DNA from: Paractinoplanes atraurantiacus
Lineage (GTDB): Bacteria > Actinomycetota > Actinomycetes > Mycobacteriales > Micromonosporaceae
Length of the DNA stretch: 57,028 bases
Direction of reading: 5' to 3'
NCBI RefSeq assembly: GCF_900215205.1
Contig: NZ_OBDY01000044.1
Span: 1 to 57,028, forward strand
In this document: in pieces, positions 23,968 through 32,159 of the stretch
Numbering within the stretch: the stretch's first letter is position 1
Layout of the letters: every line of letters begins with the position of its first letter
Made by a program: the position numbers and the translations under genes
The notes under the pieces: generated by a model
Database searches by the model: none
The model's input: only the letters and a program-made list of their open reading frames with translations
Told to the model about the DNA's origin: nothing

Positions 23968-25461
23968 TCAGGACCGCTCTGTGGGGGAGTTCAGGACGGC
24001 GAGTTGGCTCTCGGCCCAGCCTGCGGCCTGTGGCGATCCGTTGTCGCGCACGAACTCCAGTAGCGGCCGCGCTCCCTCGAACGCGGCGGGCCGGTTCAGC
24101 GCGGCGAAGCTGTCGCCGGCGGCCAGCAGTAACGGCCGCGCTATCTTCCTGCGCTCGTCGTCGCCGTCGACCAGCGAGCTCAGCAGCTGGGCGGCGTGCT
24201 CGTCGTCGCGTTCGGCCACCGCCAGCAACGCCGCCAGCAGATCGATGCGGGCCGCGACGTCAGGCGTGTGGGCCGACCAGTGCGCCCGGGCGGCGTCGAG
24301 GGCGGTGTGTGCGGCGGCGTCGTCGCCGAGCAGCGCATACGCCGACGCGACCCCGACGCGCAGCCGGCCGCTGTGGACGATCGTGGTGTCCTCGGCCAGG
24401 CCGGTCAGGATCGCCGGGGCCTCGCCGAGCCGGTCGGCGGCTTGCATCAGTTGCAGGTAGACACCGACCGCGTCGTCGCCCTGGAACGCGGAGGCGATGA
24501 CGTGGGCCTGGGCGTCGGCCGCGGCGGAGAAGTCGCCCATCGTGGCGTGCATGCGGGCCAGCCGCTCCCACAGCCGGTGGGCCAGCGGGCCGGCGTGCTC
24601 GATCGCGGTGCGCATCGCGGTCACCGCCTCCGGGTGCCGCCCCGTTGACCAGGCGATGACCGAGCGCAGGCTCCAGGCGTCGGTGAGCACCCCGTCGTCG
24701 GGATCGCCGGCGATGAGCCGGTCGGTGATCTCCTGCGCCGTCTGGTGGTCACCGGCGTCGTACGCGCGTGCGGCCAGCCACTGCCCGGAGCGCGCCGCCA
24801 CCGGCGGGTGGCCCTGTTCGAACACCGCATGGTGCCGTTCGGCCGCCTCGTCCAGATGCCCGCGGGTCTCGGCCAGGGTGGCCAGACCGGCCTGGCCGAA
24901 CGCGGCCGCGTCGGGATCGCCGCTGTCGACAGCCCGCTGGTAGCAGGCCTGCGCCGCGTCGAGGTCGGCCGGCTCATGCCAGTGGTGCTCGTTACCGGCG
25001 TGCACGGCCTCCAACGGCGACAACCGGCGGGGCTCGCCGGCGCGCGCCCGCATGGTGTCCAGGTAGGCGCTGAGCCCGACGCCGAACACGTCGAACTCGG
25101 GGTCGGTGGCCGCCGACCGGTACCGGCCGTGCCCGTCGGTTTCGATCAGCATGGGTTCGGCGGCCGCTGCGGCCAACGCCTCGCCGACCGCGGCGTCGGT
25201 GATCTCCACGTTCGGGACGGTGCCCGCCGCGGCCATCTGTCGGGCCGCGGCCACTATCTGCTGCCGGGTCCGCCAGTCCCGGCGGTCCACGTGGTCCCAG
25301 GCCTGCAACGCCATGCACAGCGCATGTAGCACCGGCTGGTCGTGTTCAGCCGTGCGCAGCCGCATCTCGGCCGGCGCCAGCAGTCCCAGTTCGGCCAGAA
25401 CGTCGTCCTGTTTGCGTATCGGCCCGGTTTGATCCGTCACAGGCGGCGACGCTACCGCCAC
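23968..25461 (-). CDS. TPR-repeat protein
   Basis: 497 residues from GTG 25461 (a GTG at about 25440 is possible). The N-terminal 100 residues look like a winged-helix-type or helical domain (ITDAAVGEALAAAAAEPMLI). From about residue 155 onward there are repeated 34-36-residue helix pairs typical of tetratricopeptide repeats, such as AFGQAGLATLAETRGHLDEA and EAVTAMRTAIEHAGPLAHRL. TPR proteins act as scaffolds, and in actinomycetes often as regulators. No enzymatic domain is seen. It stands alone between convergent and terminator hairpins. Confidence 0.75.
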   Translation of the reverse strand: MAVASPPVTDQTGPIRKQDDVLAELGLLAPAEMRLRTAEHDQPVLHALCMALQAWDHVDRRDWRTRQQIVAAARQMAAAGTVPNVEITDAAVGEALAAAAAEPMLIETDGHGRYRSAATDPEFDVFGVGLSAYLDTMRARAGEPRRLSPLEAVHAGNEHHWHEPADLDAAQACYQRAVDSGDPDAAAFGQAGLATLAETRGHLDEAAERHHAVFEQGHPPVAARSGQWLAARAYDAGDHQTAQEITDRLIAGDPDDGVLTDAWSLRSVIAWSTGRHPEAVTAMRTAIEHAGPLAHRLWERLARMHATMGDFSAAADAQAHVIASAFQGDDAVGVYLQLMQAADRLGEAPAILTGLAEDTTIVHSGRLRVGVASAYALLGDDAAAHTALDAARAHWSAHTPDVAARIDLLAALLAVAERDDEHAAQLLSSLVDGDDERRKIARPLLLAAGDSFAALNRPAAFEGARPLLEFVRDNGSPQAAGWAESQLAVLNSPTERS

Positions 25462-25524
25462 CGATACGGGGTGGATAGTCCTCTCCCGCGTGCGAATGGC
25501 AGGGCACTACGGCCAGAAACTCGA

Positions 25525-25559
25525 GACGGCCTCGGCCGGAAACCCGGCCGAGGCCCGTC
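25525..25559 (-). terminator. Hairpin terminator
   Basis: Near-perfect dyad GACGG-CCTCGGCCGG and CCGGCCGAGG-CCCGTC around a short loop, just after the stop of the minus-strand gene at 25592. Confidence 0.65.
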
Positions 25560-25591
25560 TGCTTTGCCCCCGCGCTGGCTGGCGCCGGGGC

Positions 25592-25960
25592 TCACCAGGT
25601 GTTGGTGCGGGCGGCCGGGACCGGTTGCCGCGGGATGGGCCACTCGTTCTCGAACACCGACCAGAAGTTCTGGTCGGTGCCGTCCTGCTCGTTGGGCGGG
25701 ATCGCGGCGATCACCACGAAGTGGGCCTTGGACTCCTCGGCCTGCCGCAGCGTGGTCAGCAGCCCGTTCACGAAGTGATCGTGGTGCTCGGGGTCGCAGT
25801 ATCCGAGGCTGGCGTTCCCGCTCGTGGTGCTCACCCGCAGAAGCCGCAGCTCGTTGTACTCCTGGGTGGTGATCTCGGTGATCGTGTCGGCGCGAACGGC
25901 GCCGTGGGCCTGCTGCGCCGACTCGTCGCGCATCAGCCAGATGTTGTGTCGTTCCGTCAT
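25592..25960 (-). CDS. Small soluble hypothetical protein
   Basis: 122 residues from ATG 25960; an ATG 12 bases earlier is possible and neither has a clear ribosome binding site. The sequence (ADTITEITTQEYNELRLLRV, then YCDPEHHDHFVNGLLTTLRQ) looks like an alpha/beta protein with a His-rich loop. It is followed by a terminator hairpin. Family not recognised, and no link with neighbours is evident beyond strand. Confidence 0.6.
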   Translation of the reverse strand: MTERHNIWLMRDESAQQAHGAVRADTITEITTQEYNELRLLRVSTTSGNASLGYCDPEHHDHFVNGLLTTLRQAEESKAHFVVIAAIPPNEQDGTDQNFWSVFENEWPIPRQPVPAARTNTW

Positions 25961-26031
25961 GCCGTTGATCATTCCGTGTGGGTATGACAGAAATCGGCCG
26001 CGCACCGCCGACCTGCGCAGATCCGAGGGGG

Positions 26032-26427
26032 TTACCGGTCGGGGCGGGGGAGGGCGGCTGCCGCGTACACCGCGCTGCTCCACCAGCGGGCCTCTCTGTT
26101 GATCAGCAGGCAGGGCGTCTGGGCGTCGAGCCCGCGCAGCACAGCCTCCTCCAGGCCGGGCATGAGGACCTGCACGGGCTGGCCGTTCACGGTGATCGTC
26201 CAGCCGAAGCGCCCGTCCCGGTCGGCGGTGCTGTCGCGGACCGGCTCACCGACCTCGCCGCCGGCGCCGCGCGTCTCGCGCTCGAGCGCGGCCTGCTCGC
26301 GCAGCTCGACCAGGAACGCGGCGAGGCTCGCCGCGGCGAGTTCCTCGCGGGCGCCGTCGACGGGCTGACTTCCGGGGTTGATCATCAAGTGACCGTAGCC
26401 CGGCGCAGCCGGCAGGCCGAACACCAC
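26032..26427 (-). CDS. Free-standing copy of the CoiA-like protein C-terminal domain
   Basis: 131 residues. Almost the whole chain aligns with the last 120 residues of the CoiA-like nuclease at 22343: LMINPGSQPVDGAREELAAA against QLIIPGMQAVEAGALELAAA, GEPVRDSTADRDGRFGWTIT against GHPVRDAAADIDGRFGWVLP, and PCLLINREARWWSSAVYAAA against PCLFVNGSAWWWNDAVSMAV. The domain has no name that I know. A module found both fused to a nuclease and alone is typical of a dimerisation, regulatory or immunity domain, so this protein may bind or control the nuclease (inference). It is encoded 2.1 kb away on the other strand. Confidence 0.7.
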   Translation of the reverse strand: MVFGLPAAPGYGHLMINPGSQPVDGAREELAAASLAAFLVELREQAALERETRGAGGEVGEPVRDSTADRDGRFGWTITVNGQPVQVLMPGLEEAVLRGLDAQTPCLLINREARWWSSAVYAAAALPRPDR

Positions 26428-26520
26428 CGCGATGCGCTCACCCGCAGGCCTGGGTCGGTCCGGGGACGTGACCGTGGCCAGGAGGAGGCCGGGCCGCGGG
26501 TGAGCGCCGGGCAGGGAGGG

Positions 26521-26751
26521 TTAGCCCTTCGAGCTGCGGGGATCGCGGCTGCGAGGGTAGGTGTTGCGTTCGCCGATGGTGCCGTCCTGCTTGTGCACGA
26601 CGTGCTCGGTTCCCCGCTGGATGGCCATGTCCTTGCCCTTGGCCTGGGCCTCGGCTTTGGTGGGCGCGGTGTTGGAGGCGCGTTCGTTGCCCTCCACCCG
26701 GTTGACCCACTTGTCGCCCTGCTTGCTGGTGTGAATGTCTCCTGTGGCCAT
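26521..26751 (-). CDS. DUF2188 family protein
   Basis: 76 residues from ATG 26751 with an ideal AAGGAGG ribosome binding site. The sequence has the DUF2188 pattern: VNRVEGNERASNTAPTKAEA, then GKDMAIQRGTEHVVHKQDGT and IGERNTYPRSRDP. The family consists of small proteins of unknown role, widespread in bacteria. It lies downstream of the overlapping-hairpin region that follows the HTH gene and may share its transcript. Confidence 0.82.
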   Translation of the reverse strand: MATGDIHTSKQGDKWVNRVEGNERASNTAPTKAEAQAKGKDMAIQRGTEHVVHKQDGTIGERNTYPRSRDPRSSKG

Positions 26752-26836
26752 GGCGGCCTCCTTACGGGTTGTAGCTGCTCGAATGTTCAAGATCGTGGCA
26801 CGCGGGTCTGACAAAAACGTCCCGCTGGGCCTGCCC

Positions 26837-26906
26837 GGCGCCTGCCGAGCATGGGGCCCCCATCTCTCGGCAGGCGCCCTCGATCGAGGCATCTGCCGAG
26901 AGATGG
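26837..26906 (-). promoter_or_regulatory. Two mutually exclusive hairpins
   Basis: Arms 26837-26849 and 26866-26878 pair perfectly over 13 bp. Arms 26860-26873 and 26893-26906 pair perfectly over 14 bp. The middle segment is shared, so only one hairpin can form at a time. It lies between the HTH gene stop and the DUF2188 gene, as a terminator/antiterminator pair would. Confidence 0.6.
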
Positions 26907-26927
26907 GTTCCGAACCGGTTGCCGGGG

Positions 26928-27884
26928 CTAGAGATCCCGGTCGGTGCCGAGGGCTTCGCGCAGGAGGTTGAACCCCTGGGACTGGTGGTTCCAGGCCTCG
27001 TCCATCGACTCGGCGTCCGGCGCCTCGCCGCCGGGCTCCATGGTCATGTGCCAGCCGGCGTGCATGGGGCTGTCGACGACCCAGGCGCCGCATTTCGGGC
27101 AGGTGTGCCCGGCCTGGCCGGGGCTGGCGGGCACGGTGCCGGTGCGCGGGATCTCCGCGGTCTCGGCGAGCTGGCCGCGGTTCTGCTGGCGGTGCATGTC
27201 GGCGGCGATCCACAGCGGATGCCACTCCTGGTTGAGGACCGACAGCGGCACCTTGAACTCGGCGGCGAGCTTGCGCACGAGCGCCCAGGCCGGGGACATC
27301 TTGCCGTTGAGGACCTTGGACAGGGTGGCCTTGCTGTAGCCCACGGCGGCGCCGAGGGCGTCCAGGGACTGCTTGCCCGCCTGAACGTGGGCGAAGCGCA
27401 GCCGTTCGGCGAGCTCGGCGCCGGCGGCCTCGCCGTTCATCAGCTTGGCCTTCATCCGGGCCAACTCGTGATCGCGGACGGCCGCGGACTGCACACGATC
27501 GGCGCGAGGCGGGGCCGAGCCCGCGGCGGCTTGCCGTGCCGCCGCATCGCGGTTGAGCGCGTCGCGGGTTTCGGAGAGCCGGAGCTCGGCCCGCCGGGCT
27601 TCGACGCTCGCCTGGCGTGCGCGGTCCTCCAGCATCCGGATGTGCGCCTCGACGTTCGCCGCGTGGATCTCACGCGCACGCAGCTCGGCGAGCCGCCGGT
27701 CGATCTCGTCCCGTTCGATGTCCGCGACGAAGTCGAAGACCGTCTGCCCCTCGGGGACACCATGACGCCGACGGACGGCCTCGCTGCCCCGCCGCACGGC
27801 GCGGGGCATCTCGGCGCGCTGGGCGGCCCGGTGGCGTGCGCCACCGAGCCGCTCATCGTCAGGCGTGGCCTGATAGTCGGTCAC
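26928..27884 (-). CDS. XRE-type regulator with N-terminal coiled coil and zinc site
   Basis: 318 residues from GTG 27884, in a GTGA overlap with the upstream membrane protein. Residues about 40-120 form a coiled coil (EIDRRLAELRAREIHAANVE). A helix-turn-helix is at about 160-220 (AVGYSKATLSKVLNGKMSPA). Near the end HTCPKCGAWVVDSPMHAGWH provides a Cys/His metal site. It probably forms a DNA-binding dimer. The same coiled-coil-plus-HTH plan with a coupled membrane protein suggests a membrane-linked regulator pair (inference). Confidence 0.75.
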   Translation of the reverse strand: MTDYQATPDDERLGGARHRAAQRAEMPRAVRRGSEAVRRRHGVPEGQTVFDFVADIERDEIDRRLAELRAREIHAANVEAHIRMLEDRARQASVEARRAELRLSETRDALNRDAAARQAAAGSAPPRADRVQSAAVRDHELARMKAKLMNGEAAGAELAERLRFAHVQAGKQSLDALGAAVGYSKATLSKVLNGKMSPAWALVRKLAAEFKVPLSVLNQEWHPLWIAADMHRQQNRGQLAETAEIPRTGTVPASPGQAGHTCPKCGAWVVDSPMHAGWHMTMEPGGEAPDAESMDEAWNHQSQGFNLLREALGTDRDL

Positions 27885-28144
27885 GCGCGCTGGCCCCAGT
27901 CGAGCGAGCCGACGCCCGGCAGAGCCACGTCGTCGATCACCCAGCGGGCGATGGTCGCGCCGGCCAGGCCCACCCCGAGCAGGGTGAGCACGACGGCCTC
28001 GAGGTCGCGGCCGGTGCCGACCAGGACCCCACCGAGGATGACCACGACGACGAAGATGACGATCCGCCGCCGGGTGCGCCGCTCGGCCGGGCCGGGGGAG
28101 GGGTCGGACTGCCGGTACGGGACCGGCTCGATCTGCAGGGACAT
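27881..28144 (-). CDS. Small two-span membrane protein
   Basis: 87 residues from ATG 28144 with AAAGG upstream. A basic N-terminal part is followed by two adjacent hydrophobic segments (IVIFVVVVILGGVLVGTG and AVVLTLLGVGLAGATIARWV). Its stop overlaps the start of the XRE-type regulator, so the two are translated together. Function unknown. Control of the regulator from the membrane is possible. Confidence 0.65.
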   Translation of the reverse strand: MSLQIEPVPYRQSDPSPGPAERRTRRRIVIFVVVVILGGVLVGTGRDLEAVVLTLLGVGLAGATIARWVIDDVALPGVGSLDWGQRA

Positions 28145-29427
28145 GGCGGTGTCTACCTTTCTTGTGTTTAGTGGGATCCCTGGGCCGAAGCTCAGCAATA
28201 GCGAAATAGCGACGCTGAGCCCTGGTGGTAGGCAAGGCAGCAGCGCCGGTTGGACATTCTGCCGCATGGCTACGACAGAAACCAACAACTAGTACCGGCA
28301 CTTTGAAGATCAAGGAAACGTGAGAGTCTGTGCAAGTTGCACGATCTGGCTGGGGCGCCGTGCGGGGGCGCAGAACTTGTCCTACGGGCGAGTGAATGCG
28401 CGCGGTGCGAGAGGTTAAACGAAATAAGGGGCCGGCGTGGACATCAGTGATGCCCTGCCAGCCCCTTACCGTCTCCCGGAAAGTTGCCTACCACAGCTCT
28501 TTCCGGTCATACCTTCCGATCGGCCCAGGGATCGTCTAGACACAAGATCGGCCGCCGAAATCAGATGACCTCGGCATTGGTCGAGGTTACCGGATAGCGA
28601 TGCTTCCCGCCAGATGATCAATCCTTGCGGGATGCCGCCTGGCTGGTCGTCCTCGTTGGCGCTAACGAGAGGATCCACGCGTACGGCACGCGTACACCAG
28701 CGCCACGAAACAACGCTCAACCCCGAAAGGCTTGCCCAGGGCTCCGAGCTGGGGATCTTCTAACATGACGATCATCCCGTGACGAAACGATGCGAAACGT
28801 CAGGGAACAAAACTAAAGATGAAACCCTCATTCGGGGGAGCCGGGACTGCCCCTTTGTCTAGGTCGCGCCTACACGATCGGGCATTGATAGGAATCCCAA
28901 AGCAAACGCACAGGATAGGCGCGCCATTCTGGGAGGCGTGCACAAACTGTTGACGCTCTCCTTTGAGTATTTCCGGTCGAGCCGCGAGGCCACCTAAATC
29001 CTTCGTAAAACACTTTCGGGTGAAGAAAACATCAGCAATGCTGTAATGGACGTATTGCTCCCGCTGTCGATAGCGCGTACCTAATCGCGAGTGAGGCCGG
29101 TGAAATTGGAGACGTTAAACGCTCTGCCAGAACACGCGTTCGAGCGGCTCGAAAGCTGACATAGTTACCGAAAGCACCAAGAAGGTCATATAGGACACTA
29201 GTGGCCCTTTTGAGGCGGCTTCCGTGATCAAATAACTGCACCATGTAGTGGTTTCGTGCGGTTGGGCGTTCGTGTTGAACACCGTTTCCCCGGCCCGAGC
29301 CGGGCGTGTCGCGGGAATCTCGATTCGGGAACGCTCCCAAGATAATGCGCAATGTTCCTGCCTATTCGAAACCTCGCGCTCGCCCTCGGCGAACCCCGAT
29401 CGAACCTTCGGAAGGCCGAGACCCCGG
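28145..29427. other. 1.3-kb gene-free region of lower GC
   Basis: No convincing gene. Short open frames here have random composition. The middle (about 28750-29250) is clearly richer in A and T than the rest of the window and has scattered GAAAC-type words. One hairpin is noted separately at 28426-28467. On a plasmid with no assigned origin this is the main candidate for an origin of replication or a transfer locus, but no iterons were found by eye. Confidence 0.5.
28426..28467. repeat. Long hairpin in the gene-free region
   Basis: AAGGGGCCGGC and GCCAGCCCCTT pair over 11 bp with one G-T, enclosing ATCA-G-TGAT. It could be a terminator or a cruciform element. Confidence 0.5.
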
Positions 29428-29862
29428 CTACGGCAGGGGCAGGTCGGGCAGTTCGGTGACCGGCACCGGGAATCCGCGGTATGCCTCGGGGCCGCGGGTC
29501 ACGACGACGCCGGTGCTCTGCTGGGCTGCGTGCACGACCTCGGCCACCATCTGCGCCCCGTACAGCGGGAGGTGCCGTGGGTGGCCTTCCAATAGCGGGC
29601 CGGCCAGCGCGGCGACGTCCACCGCGGTGCGCGGGGACAGGGCCATGTCGATTAGCCCGCGCAGCCCGAGGATGTGCTCCCACAGTGCCGGCTCGACCTG
29701 GATCGCCGCCTGGGCCTCGAGCGCGGCCAGGGCCGTCACGACCAGCGGGGCCTGCCCGGCGTCGGCGTCGGAGACCAGCCGCATCATCGTCGGGTGCCCG
29801 TGCATCAGCTCGACCAGCGCGCTGGCGTCGAGGATCCGGGGCGAATGACGGCCCGCGGTCAC
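29428..29862 (-). CDS. PIN-domain (VapC-like) toxin, possibly degenerate
   Basis: 144 residues from ATG 29862, in an ATGA overlap with the upstream small gene. The start RILDASALVELMHGHPTMMR has the PIN Asp and the DxSALVxL pattern, and ALEAQAAI supplies a second acidic position. The late motif reads TGVVVTRGPEAYRG, where PIN nucleases normally have TxDPxxY, so an active-site Asp is Gly. VapC-type toxins cut RNA. This one may be weakened. The gene order, antitoxin first and overlapping, is typical of the family. Confidence 0.75.
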   Translation of the reverse strand: MTAGRHSPRILDASALVELMHGHPTMMRLVSDADAGQAPLVVTALAALEAQAAIQVEPALWEHILGLRGLIDMALSPRTAVDVAALAGPLLEGHPRHLPLYGAQMVAEVVHAAQQSTGVVVTRGPEAYRGFPVPVTELPDLPLP

Positions 29863-30041
29863 GCGGCGTGGGGGGTGCGGCCGGTGTAGACGGCGTCGGC
29901 CAACTCGTCACCGCGGCGCATCCACTCCCGGTAGGCGCGCTCCTGCACCCCGGTCAACGGCTCCGGCGCGGGCACCCCGAGCGCCCGGGCGAGCCGTTCC
30001 GCCGCGGACTCTTGGCTGCTGGGCGTGGTGCTGTCTGCCAT
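29859..30041 (-). CDS. Small antitoxin partner of the PIN protein
   Basis: 60 residues from ATG 30041. The sequence (AERLARALGVPAPEPLTGVQ, then ERAYREWMRRGDELADAVYT) is short, charged and helical, as expected of an antitoxin that wraps its toxin. It overlaps the PIN gene by four bases. It lacks an obvious AbrB or ribbon-helix-helix DNA-binding motif, so it is identified by context only. Confidence 0.6.
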   Translation of the reverse strand: MADSTTPSSQESAAERLARALGVPAPEPLTGVQERAYREWMRRGDELADAVYTGRTPHAA

Positions 30042-30179
30042 CTTGCCAGGGTAGCGACGCCGGCACGGTGAGGATAGGCAGCCCACGACCTGGGGATGCC
30101 GGTTCGCCGGAGCGAGCGGGGGGACCGCGACGCCTTCGGTCAGCGCGCCGGCTCGGCGTCGTCGCGTTCGATAAGTCGG

Positions 30180-30596
30180 CTACGGGGGAGGAGCGCATCC
30201 ACCGCCGCAAGTGAGTGGGCGCGCTGAAGCTTGGGCAAGCGTTTCTTGGTTGGCGCCGGGCGTGATGGTCAGCCACAGGTTCTCGGCGGCCTGTACCTCC
30301 GTCAGACCTTCAACCTCAGTCCCCTTGTGACCTGGTCCATGCGGGCGAGCGAGCCAACGATCAGTCCGGTTGGCGTCATGGAATGCGGCAGGTCGGTTGT
30401 AAAGGACGCCGACGACTGGAAGACCCGCCGGGGGCGGTTGATCGTCGCCGACGACGGAAGGACCAGCCGTCGGGTGCGGTTGACCGTCGTAGAGCAGCCA
30501 CACCTCGGCCTCGTCGGGGCGTCCGACTCGTCCGGCGTAGCGGCACCCGCAGTAGGGGCCGAACCTTTGTTCGCCGGCAAATGGTGGTGTTGTCAC
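30180..30596 (-). CDS. Hypothetical protein
   Basis: 138 residues from GTG 30596; GAAAGG lies nine bases upstream. The sequence has coding character (RFGPYCGCRYAGRVGRPDEA, VVGVLYNRPAAFHDANRTDR) with cysteines at both ends (YCGC, TCGGGC) that could bind metal. No family is recognised. Codon bias supports the minus strand over the opposing frames, but less clearly than for most genes here. Confidence 0.45.
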   Translation of the reverse strand: MTTPPFAGEQRFGPYCGCRYAGRVGRPDEAEVWLLYDGQPHPTAGPSVVGDDQPPPAGLPVVGVLYNRPAAFHDANRTDRWLARPHGPGHKGTEVEGLTEVQAAENLWLTITPGANQETLAQASARPLTCGGGCAPPP

Positions 30597-30782
30597 CGCT
30601 ACGCCTTTCGTGGTTGCGGAGCCCTCCACCTGAGTAGATCAATCGTGCGGGGGCACGTGTGGCCGTTCCGTCGCATCGTGCAGCCGACTCGAGTCACGAA
30701 CCATCAGTCTCGAAGACGATCTTTGGCCGATCTGGCTGGGGCGAGCGCGAGCGCTGATCCCCGTGGCAGCCGGTGCAGGCGG

Positions 30783-31166
30783 TCAGGGGCGCGGGCGGGG
30801 AACGGCCGAGGTGATCGGGACCGGGGTGCGGGCCTTGACCCCGGACGGGTCCGGCTTGGGCAGCGGCTCACCCGTCATGCAGCTCTTGACGTACGCCTCC
30901 TTCACCTCGGCCCTCCACTGTTCCGAGCGGAAGTCGCCTTCCTCGTCGGAGGGGGCGTCGGCGTCCAGCAGCCGCCAGCCGATCGTGCATGCCGCCTCAT
31001 CGGGCGATGTGCGCTGCGCGTGGAGCTGGGTTCGGTACTCGATGCCCTTGGCGGCCATCTCGTCCAGGAACTTCATCCGCGTCGCGTAGGAGGCCGGCTC
31101 GCAACCGATGGCGGCCGCGGCTAGGGCGAGCAGTACGCCGGCGAGGGCGACGGTTCGACTTTTCAC
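30783..31166 (-). CDS. Lipoprotein
   Basis: 127 residues from GTG 31166. The N-terminus has two basic residues, a hydrophobic core (TVALAGVLLALAAAAIG) and a lipobox AAIGC with Cys at residue 22, so it should be exported and lipid-anchored outside the membrane. The mature part is soluble with two more cysteines (EAACTIGW, KSCMTGE), perhaps disulfide-bonded. Family not recognised. A surface role in transfer or exclusion is possible but unsupported. Confidence 0.7.
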   Translation of the reverse strand: MKSRTVALAGVLLALAAAAIGCEPASYATRMKFLDEMAAKGIEYRTQLHAQRTSPDEAACTIGWRLLDADAPSDEEGDFRSEQWRAEVKEAYVKSCMTGEPLPKPDPSGVKARTPVPITSAVPRPRP

Positions 31167-31220
31167 GGGCTATTCAACCGTCGTGCCGCCCGCGGTCACG
31201 CCGACCCGCCTACAAGGTCA

Positions 31221-31319
31221 CTCAGTCGATAAGGTGCATTATCCGCTGAGTGACGTACGATCTCAGTGGATAATGACGGCGGAGCGGGATCGAGTCCCGG
31301 ACCGGAACTCAGCGGATAA
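31221..31319. promoter_or_regulatory. Array of four CTCAGNNGATAA operators
   Basis: Copies are at 31221-31232 (CTCAGTCGATAA), 31239-31250 (inverted, CTCAGCGGATAA), 31262-31273 (CTCAGTGGATAA) and 31308-31319 (CTCAGCGGATAA). The first two form a large dyad extending to GTCACTCAG. They lie directly before the integrase operon and between divergent genes. Confidence 0.75.
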
Positions 31320-31332
31320 GAAGGAGAACGGG

Positions 31333-31749
31333 ATGAGCGACGCGCCACCGCCCAGCCACGCCCCGGGAAGCCGAGGACACCTCGCGCTCGTTCCGCCCGC
31401 CGAGCCGGCCGCGGCCGATCCCGCGCCGCAGCCCCGCATTGCCGGGCCCGCCAGCCTGGCGGGGATCGTCGACACCGCCGGGCTCACCCCGGAGTGGGCC
31501 GCGATCGCCGACCGCTACGCCACCGCCGAGAAGGTGCAGGGGCGCTTGGAAGCGCTCAGCCGGATCGAGGCGGCGCGGGGGCACGCGGAGGTGCAGGCGC
31601 TCGTGCACGGCAACCTGGTCAGCGCCCTGCTGCACCTGGCCCCGGCGCACACCGACTGCACGACCGCGAACTGCCCGACCTGCGCGACGCTGGAAAGCGC
31701 GGTCAGCATGGTCCTGGCCGAGCGCGAGATCCGGCAGGGCCGCGCATGA
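31333..31749 (+). CDS. First gene of the integrase operon, hypothetical
   Basis: 138 residues from ATG 31333 with AAGGAGAA upstream and the operator array ending 13 bp earlier. After a Pro/Ala-rich head the chain is helical (WAAIADRYATAEKVQGRLEA) with a small cysteine cluster (TDCTTANCPTCATLES). Its stop overlaps the next start. It might be a recombination directionality or accessory protein for the integrase (inference from position). Confidence 0.7.
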   Translation: MSDAPPPSHAPGSRGHLALVPPAEPAAADPAPQPRIAGPASLAGIVDTAGLTPEWAAIADRYATAEKVQGRLEALSRIEAARGHAEVQALVHGNLVSALLHLAPAHTDCTTANCPTCATLESAVSMVLAEREIRQGRA

Positions 31750-32159
31750 CCGGCCCCGCCGACCCGCAGCAGCTGCGCGCACCCGCCGACGCCGAGCGGG
31801 CGAAGTTCTGGGACCTCGCCGCGGTCACCGACGCCGAGGACGTCACCCGGGCCGCCCGAATCGCCGAGCTCGCCGCACGGCAGAAGGCCGCGTACCGGCG
31901 CGTGGTGGCCGCCCGTGGCCGGCTGACCCGGGCCCGGCGCGACGGCTCCGCCGCGCAGATCCTCGCGGCCGCCGATCGGCTGCGTGAGCTCCAGGCCGAG
32001 GCGGACCGGGTCGCCGACACCGGGATCGCCGAGATGCAGGCCCTGATCGGTGCCGGGCTGGACAACACCGGAGTCCTGATCGAGCAGATGGGGCGCACCT
32101 CGGCCGCCCAGACCGCGCTCACCGACACCTACCGCGGGGGAACAGGAGCAGGCGGATGA
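31746..32159 (+). CDS. Second gene of the integrase operon, coiled-coil protein
   Basis: 137 residues from ATG 31746 (ATGA overlap), ending in another ATGA overlap with the integrase. It is almost entirely Ala/Arg-rich helix (ARIAELAARQKAAYRRVVAA) and probably a coiled coil. No catalytic motif. The three-gene coupling implies joint function with the recombinase. Family not recognised. Confidence 0.68.
   Translation: MTGPADPQQLRAPADAERAKFWDLAAVTDAEDVTRAARIAELAARQKAAYRRVVAARGRLTRARRDGSAAQILAAADRLRELQAEADRVADTGIAEMQALIGAGLDNTGVLIEQMGRTSAAQTALTDTYRGGTGAGG

Noticed and set aside
28466..29352. Minus-strand ORFs at 28466-28720 and 29032-29352
   Set aside because: Random composition, no ribosome binding sites and no codon bias.
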